Source of the DNA: UBA5239 sp040394635
GTDB taxonomy: Bacteria; Verrucomicrobiota; Lentisphaeria; Victivallales; Victivallaceae
Direction: 5' to 3'
NCBI GenBank assembly: GCA_040394635.1
Contig: JBEBRW010000015.1
Span: 1 to 64,000 of the forward strand
Length of the DNA: 64,000 nt
Shown here: in pieces, positions 26,395 through 35,355 of the stretch
Layout: the number at the start of each line of letters is the position of its first letter
Position numbering within the stretch: position 1 is the first letter of the stretch
Made by a program: the position numbers and the translations under genes
The notes under the pieces: generated by a model
Database searches by the model: none
What the model saw: only the letters and a program-made list of their open reading frames with translations
What the model was told of the DNA's origin: nothing

Positions 26395-26481
26395 AATTGA
26401 GTTTCCCTTAATTTCCCAATTCTCCAATTTATTTTTGCTTTGCTGCTGGCAAAGCGATAAACTCGTGCTTTATTTATAGCC

Positions 26482-27522
26482 ATGAAAGAAATTGTGGCAA
26501 AAATCAGAGAGTATCCCCAGTTCATGCAGTGGTTTGATATGCTGCCGGAACCGGTCATGGTTTTGTCCGCCGATTTCCTGATCCTGATGCTGAATTCCAC
26601 CGCGCGCCGTGTGCTGAATACCGACGGCACCGACATCATCGGCCTGAACCCCTCCGAGGTGATGGGTTACCGCAACGCTTACAGCGGCAAAATGGAAGAA
26701 GGCTTCTTCAAAAATCCGCGCTACCCGGAACCGGAAGGCATGATGCAGGAGTGTTCGATCATCGCCGGCGACGGGCGGCACCTGAATTTCCGGATCTGGC
26801 TCAAGCCGTATGACCTGAACGGTACGAAGCTGGTCATCATGTTGATGAAAGACATCGCCGACGAGAAATACCGCGATGCGCTGGAGCGGATCTTTTTCAA
26901 CGACATCACCAATACCGCCTCCGGCATTTACAGTCTGCTGGCGATTCTGGAGAGTTCGCCGAATCTTTTCAAGGAAATGAGCCCGCGGCTGATGAACCTG
27001 GCGCAGGGACTGCTCGACGATATCGACTCGCAGCGCGACCTGCGTCTGGTGGAGCTCGGCGAAATCCAGCCCGAACGCGTGAAAATCGATCCGCTGGAAC
27101 TGGTGCAGGAGCTCTGCGATTATTTCTCGCATCTGGATGAGGCGAAAGGCAAGCACATCGCCATCAATCCCGAATCGCAACCGCGCATTTTTTATTCCGA
27201 CCGGCGGCTGCTCCGCCGCGTACTCAGTAACATGTTGAAAAACGCGCTGGAAGCCGCAAAGGCCGGCGACACCGTGGAGTTCTCGGTGGGCGAAGCCAAT
27301 GGACAGGTCCGTTTCGCCGTGCACAACCCGCAGGTGATCCCCCCGGAAGTCGAGGAGCGGCTGTTCGAGCGCTACTACTCCACCAAAGGCAAAGGGCGCG
27401 GCTGGGGTACTTACGGCATGAAGCTCCTGACCGAAAGCTGCCTCGGCGGCAAAATCAGCTTCGCCTCGTCGCCGGAGGGCGGCACCACCTTCTGCGCCGA
27501 CTACCCGTTCGATAAGTTCTGA
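26482..27522 (+). CDS. PAS-domain sensor kinase-like protein lacking the phospho-acceptor His
   Basis: 346 residues, no membrane segments. PAS domain about 15-125 (MLPEPVMVLSADFLILMLN). The dimerisation helix reads RIFFNDITNTASGIYSL, where related cytoplasmic kinases have FFHD(I/L)LNTAGG, so Asn replaces the acceptor His (AAC codon). The ATPase domain (about 230-346) is intact: N-box MLKNALEAA, GRGWGTYGMKLL. It may bind ATP without autophosphorylating, or act as a partner protein. No response regulator is adjacent. No strong ribosome site before the ATG. Confidence 0.75.
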   Translation: MKEIVAKIREYPQFMQWFDMLPEPVMVLSADFLILMLNSTARRVLNTDGTDIIGLNPSEVMGYRNAYSGKMEEGFFKNPRYPEPEGMMQECSIIAGDGRHLNFRIWLKPYDLNGTKLVIMLMKDIADEKYRDALERIFFNDITNTASGIYSLLAILESSPNLFKEMSPRLMNLAQGLLDDIDSQRDLRLVELGEIQPERVKIDPLELVQELCDYFSHLDEAKGKHIAINPESQPRIFYSDRRLLRRVLSNMLKNALEAAKAGDTVEFSVGEANGQVRFAVHNPQVIPPEVEERLFERYYSTKGKGRGWGTYGMKLLTESCLGGKISFASSPEGGTTFCADYPFDKF

Positions 27523-27539
27523 ACCAAGGAGGCATCCTT

Positions 27540-28070
27540 ATGCGTAAAAATCGAATCGTATTTATCGGCAGCTGGCTGGTGTTTGTCGCTTTAATGTTCA
27601 TTTTTCCCGGCTTTGAGGTCAGAGGGTTGGTTCTCGGGTTGATTCCCGGTTACTGGCCTTTTATTTTTGCACCACACGCATCACCATGGATTGTTCTGCC
27701 GGTAATGCTTCTTCTCTCCGGTATGCTGGTTGTTGTCTGCTCGCTCCTGATGGATAAGGCCAAAGTATTCCGGTGGTATCTACTACTGTTGATTCTGGCG
27801 ATTCTGCTTGGCGGGACTTATTTTGCTCTCAATGGAATGACTTACGTGCAATGGGAAAGAAGTCCGATCGTCCAGCAGGCGGCAGAAAGTCCGGAGTTGA
27901 ATTATCAGCCAACGATGTGGGATTATGATAAACAAATTTTTATCCCTCGCACATTGGCTGGATGCCTTTGGGGGCTATATCTGACTTCCATCCTCGGCGG
28001 CCTGGCCTCCATCGTCATTATCCTGTACAAAAAGAAAAAACCACCGCTGCTCCCTGATCAGGATTTATAG
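27540..28070 (+). CDS. Four-helix membrane protein of unknown function
   Basis: 176 residues, four predicted membrane helices (about 8-25, 45-68, 77-97, 138-160) with a short loop of mixed charge between helices 3 and 4 and a basic C-terminus (KKKKPP). Family not recognised. AGGAGG before the ATG; 17 bases downstream of the kinase-like gene, so likely the same transcript. Its 3' end overlaps the convergent AraC gene by 13 bases. Confidence 0.6.
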   Translation: MRKNRIVFIGSWLVFVALMFIFPGFEVRGLVLGLIPGYWPFIFAPHASPWIVLPVMLLLSGMLVVVCSLLMDKAKVFRWYLLLLILAILLGGTYFALNGMTYVQWERSPIVQQAAESPELNYQPTMWDYDKQIFIPRTLAGCLWGLYLTSILGGLASIVIILYKKKKPPLLPDQDL

Positions 28071-28909
28071 TGCCTGGGCGAGCAGCCCAGGTGCCGTTTG
28101 AACGCCTTGGAATAATGGAATTCATCGGTGAAACCGGTGATGTGCGCGATTTCCTTGAGCAGCATGCCTCGCTGTAGCAACGGTATGCTCTGTTCAATGC
28201 GAATGGTATTGAGCAACGCCATGACGCCTTGTCCGGTTTCCGCGCGGCAGCGGTGCGACAAGGTCGATTCGCTGATCCCGAGGTCCCTGGCGATTTTTTC
28301 CAGACGGAGCTTCCGGCGGTAGTGCTGCTCCAGATAACTGCGCAGTTTGTTGCCGAGTCTGGCGGGATCTGCCGCATCGCCGGTGACGCGCCATTCATAT
28401 CCCCCCGCCGGCTCCGCGTGGTTGAGCAGGTAATCGATCAGTTCGTAAAACAATCCCTGAACCGCCAATATGCCCTGGTTGCCGCGAGCCTCCCCCAACC
28501 GCCCGATCACAGCCATCCGGCGGTAAATCTCAAGCTCCGGGTCGTAAATACGGGCGAACCCGTCGAGCCCCGTTAACGCCTCGAGTCCCAGCTGCTCGCC
28601 GCCTTCAAAGAGGATATAGCTGGATTCATGCGCCTCGATTTCGCGCGTATTATCGTCGGCAAAAATGACGCCCGGCCGGTACAAATGCGCCACGCCGGGC
28701 AACCGGGGCAGCCAGCCGGAATGTTCGGTCCACGAGAACCCGGCTCCGCCCACCGCAAGACAATCGATCACCCAGCAATCATAGCTGCGCGGCGCTGCTT
28801 GCTTGCGGTCATTGGCACGGACATTGACCGCGCATTGCAGCTTGACCGTCAAGCCCGCCTGACTTGCCGGATCGAAACGGAAACCGTTCATCTTTGCAAA
28901 AAGGCCCAT
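28058..28909 (-). CDS. AraC-family transcriptional regulator
   Basis: 283 residues. N-terminal cupin-like sensing domain (about 20-160) and C-terminal double HTH (about 185-283): KLRLEKIARDLGISESTLS, then LLKEIAHITGFTDEFHYSKA, KRHLGCSPRHY. Divergent from the beta-propeller gene at 28997 and its likely regulator. No obvious Shine-Dalgarno; an alternative ATG lies at 28891. Confidence 0.88.
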   Translation of the reverse strand: MGLFAKMNGFRFDPASQAGLTVKLQCAVNVRANDRKQAAPRSYDCWVIDCLAVGGAGFSWTEHSGWLPRLPGVAHLYRPGVIFADDNTREIEAHESSYILFEGGEQLGLEALTGLDGFARIYDPELEIYRRMAVIGRLGEARGNQGILAVQGLFYELIDYLLNHAEPAGGYEWRVTGDAADPARLGNKLRSYLEQHYRRKLRLEKIARDLGISESTLSHRCRAETGQGVMALLNTIRIEQSIPLLQRGMLLKEIAHITGFTDEFHYSKAFKRHLGCSPRHYKS

Positions 28910-28996
28910 AATATTGCAGTTTTCGCCATGTAGTTTTGTGTTATTTCACTGTATAATATATAGCATTCGGCAGAAATAAGCAAATCAAGGAGATGC

Positions 28997-29932
28997 ATGA
29001 TGACCGACAAAACTCAACAATGGCAACCGGCATGGATCAATAAAATCAATTACCCGGATATTCACGGCGAAATCACACCGTTCATGTTCAACGGCCGGTT
29101 TTACCGCCTGGAAAATTCGGCGGCATTTACCCGGCATCAGCAGGAAAAAAATCCGGAATACCGTTTCCACGAGGATTATTTCCTGATTCGCGATGTGGAA
29201 TCCGATTCCATCATTTCCATACCGCTTTTGAATCATTACTACGCCACGGCGTTTGTCTGGAACAGCGAAGTTTTCTGTTTCGCCATGGATTACGGCCGGG
29301 GGGACAACAAGGTTCTCCGCGATATGAAGCTGATCCGCTCAAAGGACCTGATCACCTGGCGTGCCCCGCAAATCGTCCTCACCGCCGAAAGCAATGAAAA
29401 ACTGTACAACAACTCTGTGGTGTATGACGGCAAGCGGTTTGTCATGCTGTACGAAACCAACGATCCGGCCTACCCGCCTTTTACCTTCAAATTCGCGGTA
29501 TCCGCCGATCTTGTTCATTGGGATAAACTGGACGGGGCGCTATACGGCGTGGATAAATACGTCGGCGGGCCCTGTCTGATTTTCACAGGCGGTTATTATT
29601 ACGTCACTTATGTAAACTATTTCCCGAATGCGGAAACCGGAGAGGCCAATTACGATACCCGGCTGGCGCGCTCCAAAGATCTCTTCACCTGGGAGGACGC
29701 TCCGGCGAACCGCAGCGTGCTCTTTCCGGATTACACCCACCGCCCGAACCCTGTTGAATACCCCGATGTCTATGAACTGAACGCCAGCGACGCCGAATTC
29801 ATCGAGCTGAACGGCAAAGTCAAGGTATTCTGGGCCGGCGGCAATCAGCTGGGCGTTTGCGACAGCTACGAAGCGGAATACCCCGGAACCCTCACGGAAC
29901 TTTTCGAGTCCATTTTCAACCAGTCACAATAA
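28997..29932 (+). CDS. Five-bladed beta-propeller glycosidase-like protein (GH43/GH117-like)
   Basis: 311 residues, no signal peptide. Repeating blades such as MKLIRSKDLITWRAPQIVL, FAVSADLVHWDKL and LARSKDLFTWEDAP (SxDLxxW at each) are typical of GH43/62/32-like propellers. NSVVYDGKRFVMLYET and YPDVYELNASDAEFIEL probably hold acidic active-site residues, but I cannot name the catalytic set. AAGGAG lies upstream, followed by two ATG choices (28997, 29000). Divergent AraC and the downstream ROK gene suggest sugar-regulated use. Confidence 0.65.
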   Translation: MMTDKTQQWQPAWINKINYPDIHGEITPFMFNGRFYRLENSAAFTRHQQEKNPEYRFHEDYFLIRDVESDSIISIPLLNHYYATAFVWNSEVFCFAMDYGRGDNKVLRDMKLIRSKDLITWRAPQIVLTAESNEKLYNNSVVYDGKRFVMLYETNDPAYPPFTFKFAVSADLVHWDKLDGALYGVDKYVGGPCLIFTGGYYYVTYVNYFPNAETGEANYDTRLARSKDLFTWEDAPANRSVLFPDYTHRPNPVEYPDVYELNASDAEFIELNGKVKVFWAGGNQLGVCDSYEAEYPGTLTELFESIFNQSQ

Positions 29933-30053
29933 TCACACCTCATACGGAGTTTTTTACCCGGCCATTTCCAATTTTGCATATTGCTTTTCTGCGTGTAAGG
30001 TCATTTTTTTCAGAATTTTGCGAACATTATTCTCTGAAGAATGCAATAAAGTA

Positions 30054-30082
30054 TTGAGATTTTTTGCAGAATGCGCTATAAT
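30054..30082 (+). promoter_or_regulatory. Sigma-70-like promoter of the ROK gene
   Basis: TTGAGA (30054-30059), 17-base spacer, TATAAT (30077-30082). The word AGAATGC occurs in the spacer and again about 30 bases upstream, and could be a repeated half-site for autoregulation. Confidence 0.6.
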
Positions 30083-30105
30083 AAGAGCAGATTTGGAATT
30101 GGTAA

Positions 30106-31251
30106 ATGGTTGAGAACAATAAAATCATTAATAAAAAACTTCGTTTGCGAACGACTATATTCAGTTCGGGTACAATTTCGCGCCAGGAACTGATTCGGAA
30201 CACCGGGCTGAATACCCGGAGCGTCATCGCTTATGCCGACGAACTGTGCAAGCAGGGCATCATCAGCCAGAGCAAAGAAGAGAATCCGCATGGCGGGCGG
30301 CCGTCCATTCATTATCACTCCTGCAGCGAAAAAATCTGCTGCGCGGGAATCACGTTGCTCCGCAATGTACTGGGGATCATCGTCGTCGACGTCAACAGCT
30401 GGATCTTGTTCAGCAAGATGCTGACCATTCCGGAAAATGCCAGCATCACCGAAATGATCACGCTGGTTTTCCGGCAGATCGAGGAATTCCGCAAGCAGTT
30501 CCCCGACAAGGTGCTGATGCGGATTGCCCTCTCCCGCAACCCTTATTCATCGAGCCACAGCAAATTCTTCACCGCCATGCCGGAGTTGACATTGGCATTG
30601 AGCAAACATTTTGCCGTTCCCGCCGAACTGTACAAAAGCAGCGAAGTGATTCTGCTGCACCAGATTCAGAGGTCCAATATCACGGAACCCTCGGTCCTGC
30701 TTTCGTCCGGCGACGAGATCAATGTCGCCATGGTGGAAAACGGGCAGATTGTCCCGGCCATGCATCATTATGAACGCAAACTCGCCCATTGCCAGTTCAG
30801 CGCCCGGAGCCTGGAGAAATGTTATTGCGGCAAATGGCACTGCATCTGCAATACCATGACTACCCTGGCCACTGTCCGGCGCTATTACCACCTGAAAGGA
30901 CAGGATTTTTCCGCCCTGCAGGCCAAGGCGCCCAATCCCGACAATTTTTACCAGGAATGTTATAACAATCTGCATGCCCGGGGAGATGCCGGTGAAGCGG
31001 CCGCGCGCCGGATTCAGGAAGAACGCGGACAGCTGTGGGCCGAACTCATCTGCCGGGTAAAGGAGGACTTGCACGCAAAGCATGTTTTCATTTCTTTCCG
31101 GAACCGGGTCACTTATCAGAAATTGGAACAGGCTTATGCCGAACTGACCGGGGAAGCGCTGCCGATTCAGGCGGTTCAGGTCAACCATAATGCGGACGTT
31201 ATCTGCGCCACCGCATCCATTGCGCGGATCAAAGTATTGTCAAATTCATAA
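30106..31251 (+). CDS. ROK-family (NagC/XylR-like) transcriptional repressor
   Basis: 381 residues. N-terminal winged helix about 10-65 (SRQELIRNTGLNTRSVIAYA, QGIISQ, GGRPS), then a ROK sugar-binding fold with weak kinase motifs, and the zinc-site pattern CYCGKWHC starting at Cys239 (family form CxCGxxGC). It lacks a clear ATP-binding DxGGT motif, so it is a regulator rather than a kinase. It sits immediately before the pseudopilin and DUF4091 genes (14-base gap) and is likely their local regulator. Confidence 0.8.
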   Translation: MVENNKIINKKLRLRTTIFSSGTISRQELIRNTGLNTRSVIAYADELCKQGIISQSKEENPHGGRPSIHYHSCSEKICCAGITLLRNVLGIIVVDVNSWILFSKMLTIPENASITEMITLVFRQIEEFRKQFPDKVLMRIALSRNPYSSSHSKFFTAMPELTLALSKHFAVPAELYKSSEVILLHQIQRSNITEPSVLLSSGDEINVAMVENGQIVPAMHHYERKLAHCQFSARSLEKCYCGKWHCICNTMTTLATVRRYYHLKGQDFSALQAKAPNPDNFYQECYNNLHARGDAGEAAARRIQEERGQLWAELICRVKEDLHAKHVFISFRNRVTYQKLEQAYAELTGEALPIQAVQVNHNADVICATASIARIKVLSNS

Positions 31252-31265
31252 CAACAGGAGATGAT

Positions 31266-31868
31266 ATGAATAAACGAAATTTTACACTTATCGAATTGCT
31301 GGTTGTGATTGCGATCATTGCCATTCTGGCGGCGATGCTGCTGCCGGCTCTGAGCAAGGCCCGCGAACGGGCCCGGGCGACCACCTGTCTCAATCAGCTG
31401 AAACAGATCGGCACTTCGGTCCACTTCTACAGCGACGACAACGACGGTTTCCTGTTGCGGCAGGGTACCGCCACGGCCGGAGATACCCGCCGCTGGTTCG
31501 ACCTGATCCTGCCTTATGTATCTCAGAGCAAAAACTGGTACGACCCCGTGAAGCAACTCTGGGACTGCCCCGCATTCGACCGGGCCGGACAAGGTAATGC
31601 AACCCTCAACACCGGTTATAATTATTATTGCGACGAAAAGAAAATGTCGCGTTTCACCAAAATCTCCGCCAATGCCGTGGTCGTGGATGTGAAAGGCAAC
31701 GCCAACCGCTGGCGCTGGCCCTCTACCACCGCCAGTAACCTCGATTACCGCCACACGGGAGCTTACAACATCTTGCTGATGGATGGGCATGTGTCGGTGG
31801 CGCGCACTGAATTTCCTGCGTCCAATATCATGAGCCCGGAGGGCTTTATTCAAAACTCGTACAAATAA
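31266..31868 (+). CDS. Type IV pilin-like protein with H-X9-DG motif
   Basis: 200 residues. A short basic leader ends at NFTLIELLVVIAIIAILAA, a canonical class III (pilin-like) cleavage/methylation site followed by a hydrophobic helix. The C-terminal half contains RHTGAYNILLMDGHV, the H-X9-DG signature that abounds in Lentisphaerae and Planctomycetes pseudopilins. These proteins are processed by prepilin peptidase and are thought to assemble in or be exported by a type II/IV-pilus-like machine. CAGGAG precedes the ATG. It sits 9 bases before the DUF4091 protein. Confidence 0.9.
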   Translation: MNKRNFTLIELLVVIAIIAILAAMLLPALSKARERARATTCLNQLKQIGTSVHFYSDDNDGFLLRQGTATAGDTRRWFDLILPYVSQSKNWYDPVKQLWDCPAFDRAGQGNATLNTGYNYYCDEKKMSRFTKISANAVVVDVKGNANRWRWPSTTASNLDYRHTGAYNILLMDGHVSVARTEFPASNIMSPEGFIQNSYK

Positions 31869-31877
31869 GGATATCCC

Positions 31878-34100
31878 ATGAAAAAAGTATTGTTGATTTG
31901 CAGCCTGATTGTTGCTGCAGTGCTGAGCGCACAGGACAAAATGCTCTTTGATTTCGAGCAGACCAAGGCCCCGGTGAAAGCGGTCTGGAACAAAGAACAC
32001 GCCAAAGCTGAGCTTTCGGACAAATGGGCGTCGCACGGCGCCAAGTCGTTACTGATTGCCGGTGCAGCGTTCGATGCGGAAAAGATGGATGTGGGGTATT
32101 TTCCCGGCGTGACCTTGAACCTGCCGCTCCGGGATTGGAGCACGTACCGTTATCTGCAGTTCGATATTCGGCTGGAACAAGACGACCTGCCGTTAAGCTT
32201 CCTGATCCAGTACGGCAAGAGATGGGAGCGGATCAGCGCTTCGTACAAGTTTGCAAAAGGGACTTACCGGGTGAAAGTCAATCTTCATGAACTGATCGGC
32301 GAACCGGCCCTCGAACGATTGAAGAATATCGCCGCATTCGAGTTTCATATCACCCGCCCGAAAGAGGACTTCACAATCTATGTGGACAACATCATGCTGA
32401 TCGCCGGAAGTGACTCGGACGTGCTGATGTACGATTCCGTTACGGGCCTCGACGCGCAGAACCGCCCGGTGGTGCTCAATCCGCGGAAACCGTTGCCGCC
32501 GGACGCCGGGCTCCGCGAAATGCTCGCCGTCCTCGACAAGGAATTTCCCGGCAAGGAATTCGGACTCAAAGCCACTTCGATCTCGGAGAGTGTGCCCTTC
32601 CGGAACGTGGAGATTTCCGCGAACTGGAGCAACCGCGTCGATTTCACCATGGCGCAGAATGAAAAGCGGTCCGTGCAAGTGATATTTTTCCGCAAGCCCG
32701 TGAGCGGAAATACCGAGTTCGAAGTTGAATGCAACCTCGAAGGCATCGAAACGGAGGTGGAGCGCGTCGGCTACCTCGATCTCCTGCCGTTCTACAGCCT
32801 GGAAAGACAGGGATTCATCCCCGGCTGGTACCCGGACCCCATCCTGAAAATGAGCGAAAAAGCCCCGCTCGAAAAAGAACAATGGCTCCAGCCGCTGGTC
32901 CTGACCATGAGCACCGCCAAAGACGCTAAACCCGGCGATTACAGCGGCACGTTTACGGTGAAATACCAGGGGAAAACGGTCGTCATGCCCATTCAGGTCA
33001 AAGTCGCCCCGGTACGAATGCCGGACAAACCGGAACTGCCGCTCCTGCTCGGAATCGGCTCATTCAACGGCAAAGCCGACCGCCAGTTCTGGCTGGACTA
33101 CCGGATGAATCCGCATTACAGCGACTCCGGCAATATCTACGACAAACGCCTGAAAACGGCGCTGGATATCGACTTCGTCAAGCAATGGGTCGACAAAGGC
33201 ATGACGGTGTTCAATCTGATCTACGTAAACCGCCTCGATTTCAAGGACGTGAGCGAGGAAGCATTCATGAATTCCATCTACAACAAATATACGGATGATT
33301 ACATGCGCAAAATGGCCGCCGCCGGCATCGCCGACCGCGCTATTATCTACAGTTTCGACGAAGTCACCGTGTCTCATTCTCATCAGAAAGAGCGCGAAAC
33401 CGTGAGCAGGATTCTCGGTGCGCTCAAGGAGCGTTACGGCAAATACGGCGTCCGCACCGCCGCCACGCTGCGCGACTGCAACGATTTCAGCATTCACGAC
33501 ATGCCGGTCGACATCTGGATTCCGCTGGGCAATGCCATGACCCCCGAAGCCGCTGAACACCTGCGTTCGCTGGGCAAGGAAGTCTGGTGGTATCACATCG
33601 TATGGGAAACCTGGTATCCGGCCGCGTGGACCCGCAGCCTCCACTGGACGACCATGGCGCGGAAGTATCAGGGCTGGTTGTATTATAACCTGAATGGGCC
33701 GTGGAGCAAAAAGCAGAGCCTCGGCGACTCCGCGTTGACTGCATGGACAGGTTTTTCCGTACCGAACCTGATGATGTACGGTACCGGCTCGCTGGTCTAT
33801 CAGGATCAGGAGGGGCTGATGCGCCCGTCGCTGCGGTTGATCAATTTCCGCGAAGGCATGTACGATTACGACCTCATGACGGCCCTGAAGCGCAAGGTCG
33901 AAGAACTTTCGCCGGTCAAACAGCAGTTGCCGCCCGCCAAACAGGAGGCGTTGAGCCGGGCGGTCGAGCTGATCAACGGTGCCGCATGGGAAAAGCCGTT
34001 CGGCGAACTGACCGACAAGCCGGGCAGCGGCAAAGCGGACCCGGCTCTGTTCGAAAAGCTCCGCAAAGATATGCTGGAAACGCTGGCGAAGCTTATTTGA
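31878..34100 (+). CDS. Secreted DUF4091 (GH123-like) glycosidase-like protein
   Basis: 740 residues; signal peptide 1-18. Residues 20-200 form a jelly-roll, carbohydrate-binding-like domain (FDIRLEQDDLPLSFLIQYG). A beta-rich linker holds an NEW3-like part near 320-375. A TIM-barrel portion (about 390-600) includes IYSFDEVTVSH, with adjacent Asp-Glu reminiscent of GH123-type catalytic pairs. The DUF4091 tail reads GWLYYNLNGPW, LVYQDQEG and LRLINFREGMYDYDL. The substrate may be an N-acetylhexosamine-containing glycan (inference). It overlaps convergent yeiH-like gene by 8 bases. Confidence 0.82.
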   Translation: MKKVLLICSLIVAAVLSAQDKMLFDFEQTKAPVKAVWNKEHAKAELSDKWASHGAKSLLIAGAAFDAEKMDVGYFPGVTLNLPLRDWSTYRYLQFDIRLEQDDLPLSFLIQYGKRWERISASYKFAKGTYRVKVNLHELIGEPALERLKNIAAFEFHITRPKEDFTIYVDNIMLIAGSDSDVLMYDSVTGLDAQNRPVVLNPRKPLPPDAGLREMLAVLDKEFPGKEFGLKATSISESVPFRNVEISANWSNRVDFTMAQNEKRSVQVIFFRKPVSGNTEFEVECNLEGIETEVERVGYLDLLPFYSLERQGFIPGWYPDPILKMSEKAPLEKEQWLQPLVLTMSTAKDAKPGDYSGTFTVKYQGKTVVMPIQVKVAPVRMPDKPELPLLLGIGSFNGKADRQFWLDYRMNPHYSDSGNIYDKRLKTALDIDFVKQWVDKGMTVFNLIYVNRLDFKDVSEEAFMNSIYNKYTDDYMRKMAAAGIADRAIIYSFDEVTVSHSHQKERETVSRILGALKERYGKYGVRTAATLRDCNDFSIHDMPVDIWIPLGNAMTPEAAEHLRSLGKEVWWYHIVWETWYPAAWTRSLHWTTMARKYQGWLYYNLNGPWSKKQSLGDSALTAWTGFSVPNLMMYGTGSLVYQDQEGLMRPSLRLINFREGMYDYDLMTALKRKVEELSPVKQQLPPAKQEALSRAVELINGAAWEKPFGELTDKPGSGKADPALFEKLRKDMLETLAKLI

Positions 34101-35067
34101 CGCACTCGATCCAGTGGAAGGCGATCGCCATGCCCCACAGCGTGGCGAGAATGACCCAGAGGAGCACGCCGAGCAGTACCGGCTTCAGGCCGAGCTCGCG
34201 CAGTTTGTCGCGCGTCAGGTTGGCGCCGATCAGGAAAAGCGTCACGATCATCAGGTATTTCGAGGCTTCCTTGAGCCAGGAGCCGACTTCCGCCGTCGCG
34301 GGCAGCCAGGTCACCAGCGCCGCGGCGGCGATGAACCCCGGGATGAACCACGGAATCCGCAGTTTGATCTTGCGCTTCCCGCCCGGCACGGCCGCGGCTA
34401 CGAAGCAGGAGAGGTAGAGCGTCACCGGCACGATCCACAGCGCCCGGGCGAGTTTCACCGTGGTGCCCACTTCCAGCGCGGTCGGACCGTACTGCATGGA
34501 AGCGCCGACCACCGAACTGGTGTCGTGAATCCCCAGCGCCGCCCAATAGCCGAACTGGACTTCGTCGAGCCCGATCGCGTGCCCGATCACTGGAAACACC
34601 ACCAGCGCCACCGCATTCAGCGTAAATACCGTGGCCGAGGCGATCGCCACCGAATGCGCCTTGGCCCCCAGCACCGGGGCCGCCGCCGCAATCGCGCTGC
34701 CGCCGCAGATCGAGGTACCCACGCTGACCAGGTACATGGTATCGCGTTCAATGCCGAGCTTTTTGCCGAGCCACACGCCGAAGCCGATGCCGACCACGAT
34801 CCCGATGCAGGTATATCCGAACCCGCCCGCCCCGGCCCGCAGCACATCGACCAGGTTCATCCCGAACCCCATGCCGACAATCGCCGCGCCGAGCAGCCTC
34901 GAAGTCAGTTTCGAGGTCACTTTCAACGACGGATTGCCGATAAATACCGCATAAAGCACACCGGTCACCACCGCGATCCCCGGCGCATAATTCCGCGCCG
35001 GAGCCCACAGCCACGGCACCACGCCAAACGCCGCCGCCACGGCCCAGAATAATATCTTATTTTTCAT
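34093..35067 (-). CDS. YeiH/UPF0324 family membrane transporter (putative sulfate exporter)
   Basis: About 324 residues with roughly ten membrane helices. GMGFGMNLVDVLRAGAGG, LVSVGTSICGGSAIAAAAPV and LGIHDTSSVVGASMQYG are the conserved YeiH/YadS segments; the family is annotated as a putative sulfate/anion exporter without firm proof. The ATG at 35067 begins the first hydrophobic helix; the frame is open to 35118 but that part is not typical. Confidence 0.85.
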   Translation of the reverse strand: MKNKILFWAVAAAFGVVPWLWAPARNYAPGIAVVTGVLYAVFIGNPSLKVTSKLTSRLLGAAIVGMGFGMNLVDVLRAGAGGFGYTCIGIVVGIGFGVWLGKKLGIERDTMYLVSVGTSICGGSAIAAAAPVLGAKAHSVAIASATVFTLNAVALVVFPVIGHAIGLDEVQFGYWAALGIHDTSSVVGASMQYGPTALEVGTTVKLARALWIVPVTLYLSCFVAAAVPGGKRKIKLRIPWFIPGFIAAAALVTWLPATAEVGSWLKEASKYLMIVTLFLIGANLTRDKLRELGLKPVLLGVLLWVILATLWGMAIAFHWIECVK

Positions 35068-35143
35068 TTTGTATAAGCTCCGTAATGTCCATCTTGTTAA
35101 TTTATCGCAAAAAATCAAAATTAAAAACTATTATTCGATCTTT

Positions 35144-35289
35144 TCGGACAAGTCGGACGGGTCGGACAGGCCGGACAAACCAAGATCACGCCAACAGGTT
35201 TTTCTTAAAGAACAGCCGTTTACGGGAAGATATCGTCTCACGATTTTATTCAACTCGTCCGACTCGTCCGACCCGTCCGACTTGTCCGA
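35144..35289. repeat. Inverted pair of 9-nt iterated tracts (TCGGACNNG)
   Basis: Left tract 35144-35179: TCGGACAAG, TCGGACGGG, TCGGACAGG, CCGGACAAA. Right tract 35252-35289 holds the same unit on the opposite strand. Positions 35144-35167 and 35266-35289 are a perfect 24-bp inverted repeat, enclosing about 98 bases, able to form a long hairpin in RNA or single-stranded DNA. Confidence 0.9.
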
Positions 35290-35355
35290 TGTGCAAAATT
35301 CAAGTTGAAATGTTCTTTTTGGGTGCTACTGTTATAAAAACAGCAAGAAAGGGAA

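Noticed and set aside
35069..35308. Ser-Asp-rich short open frame over the inverted repeat
   Set aside because: The repeated SDxSD pattern comes from the 9-nt DNA units, which keep any frame open; no ribosome site and no family match.
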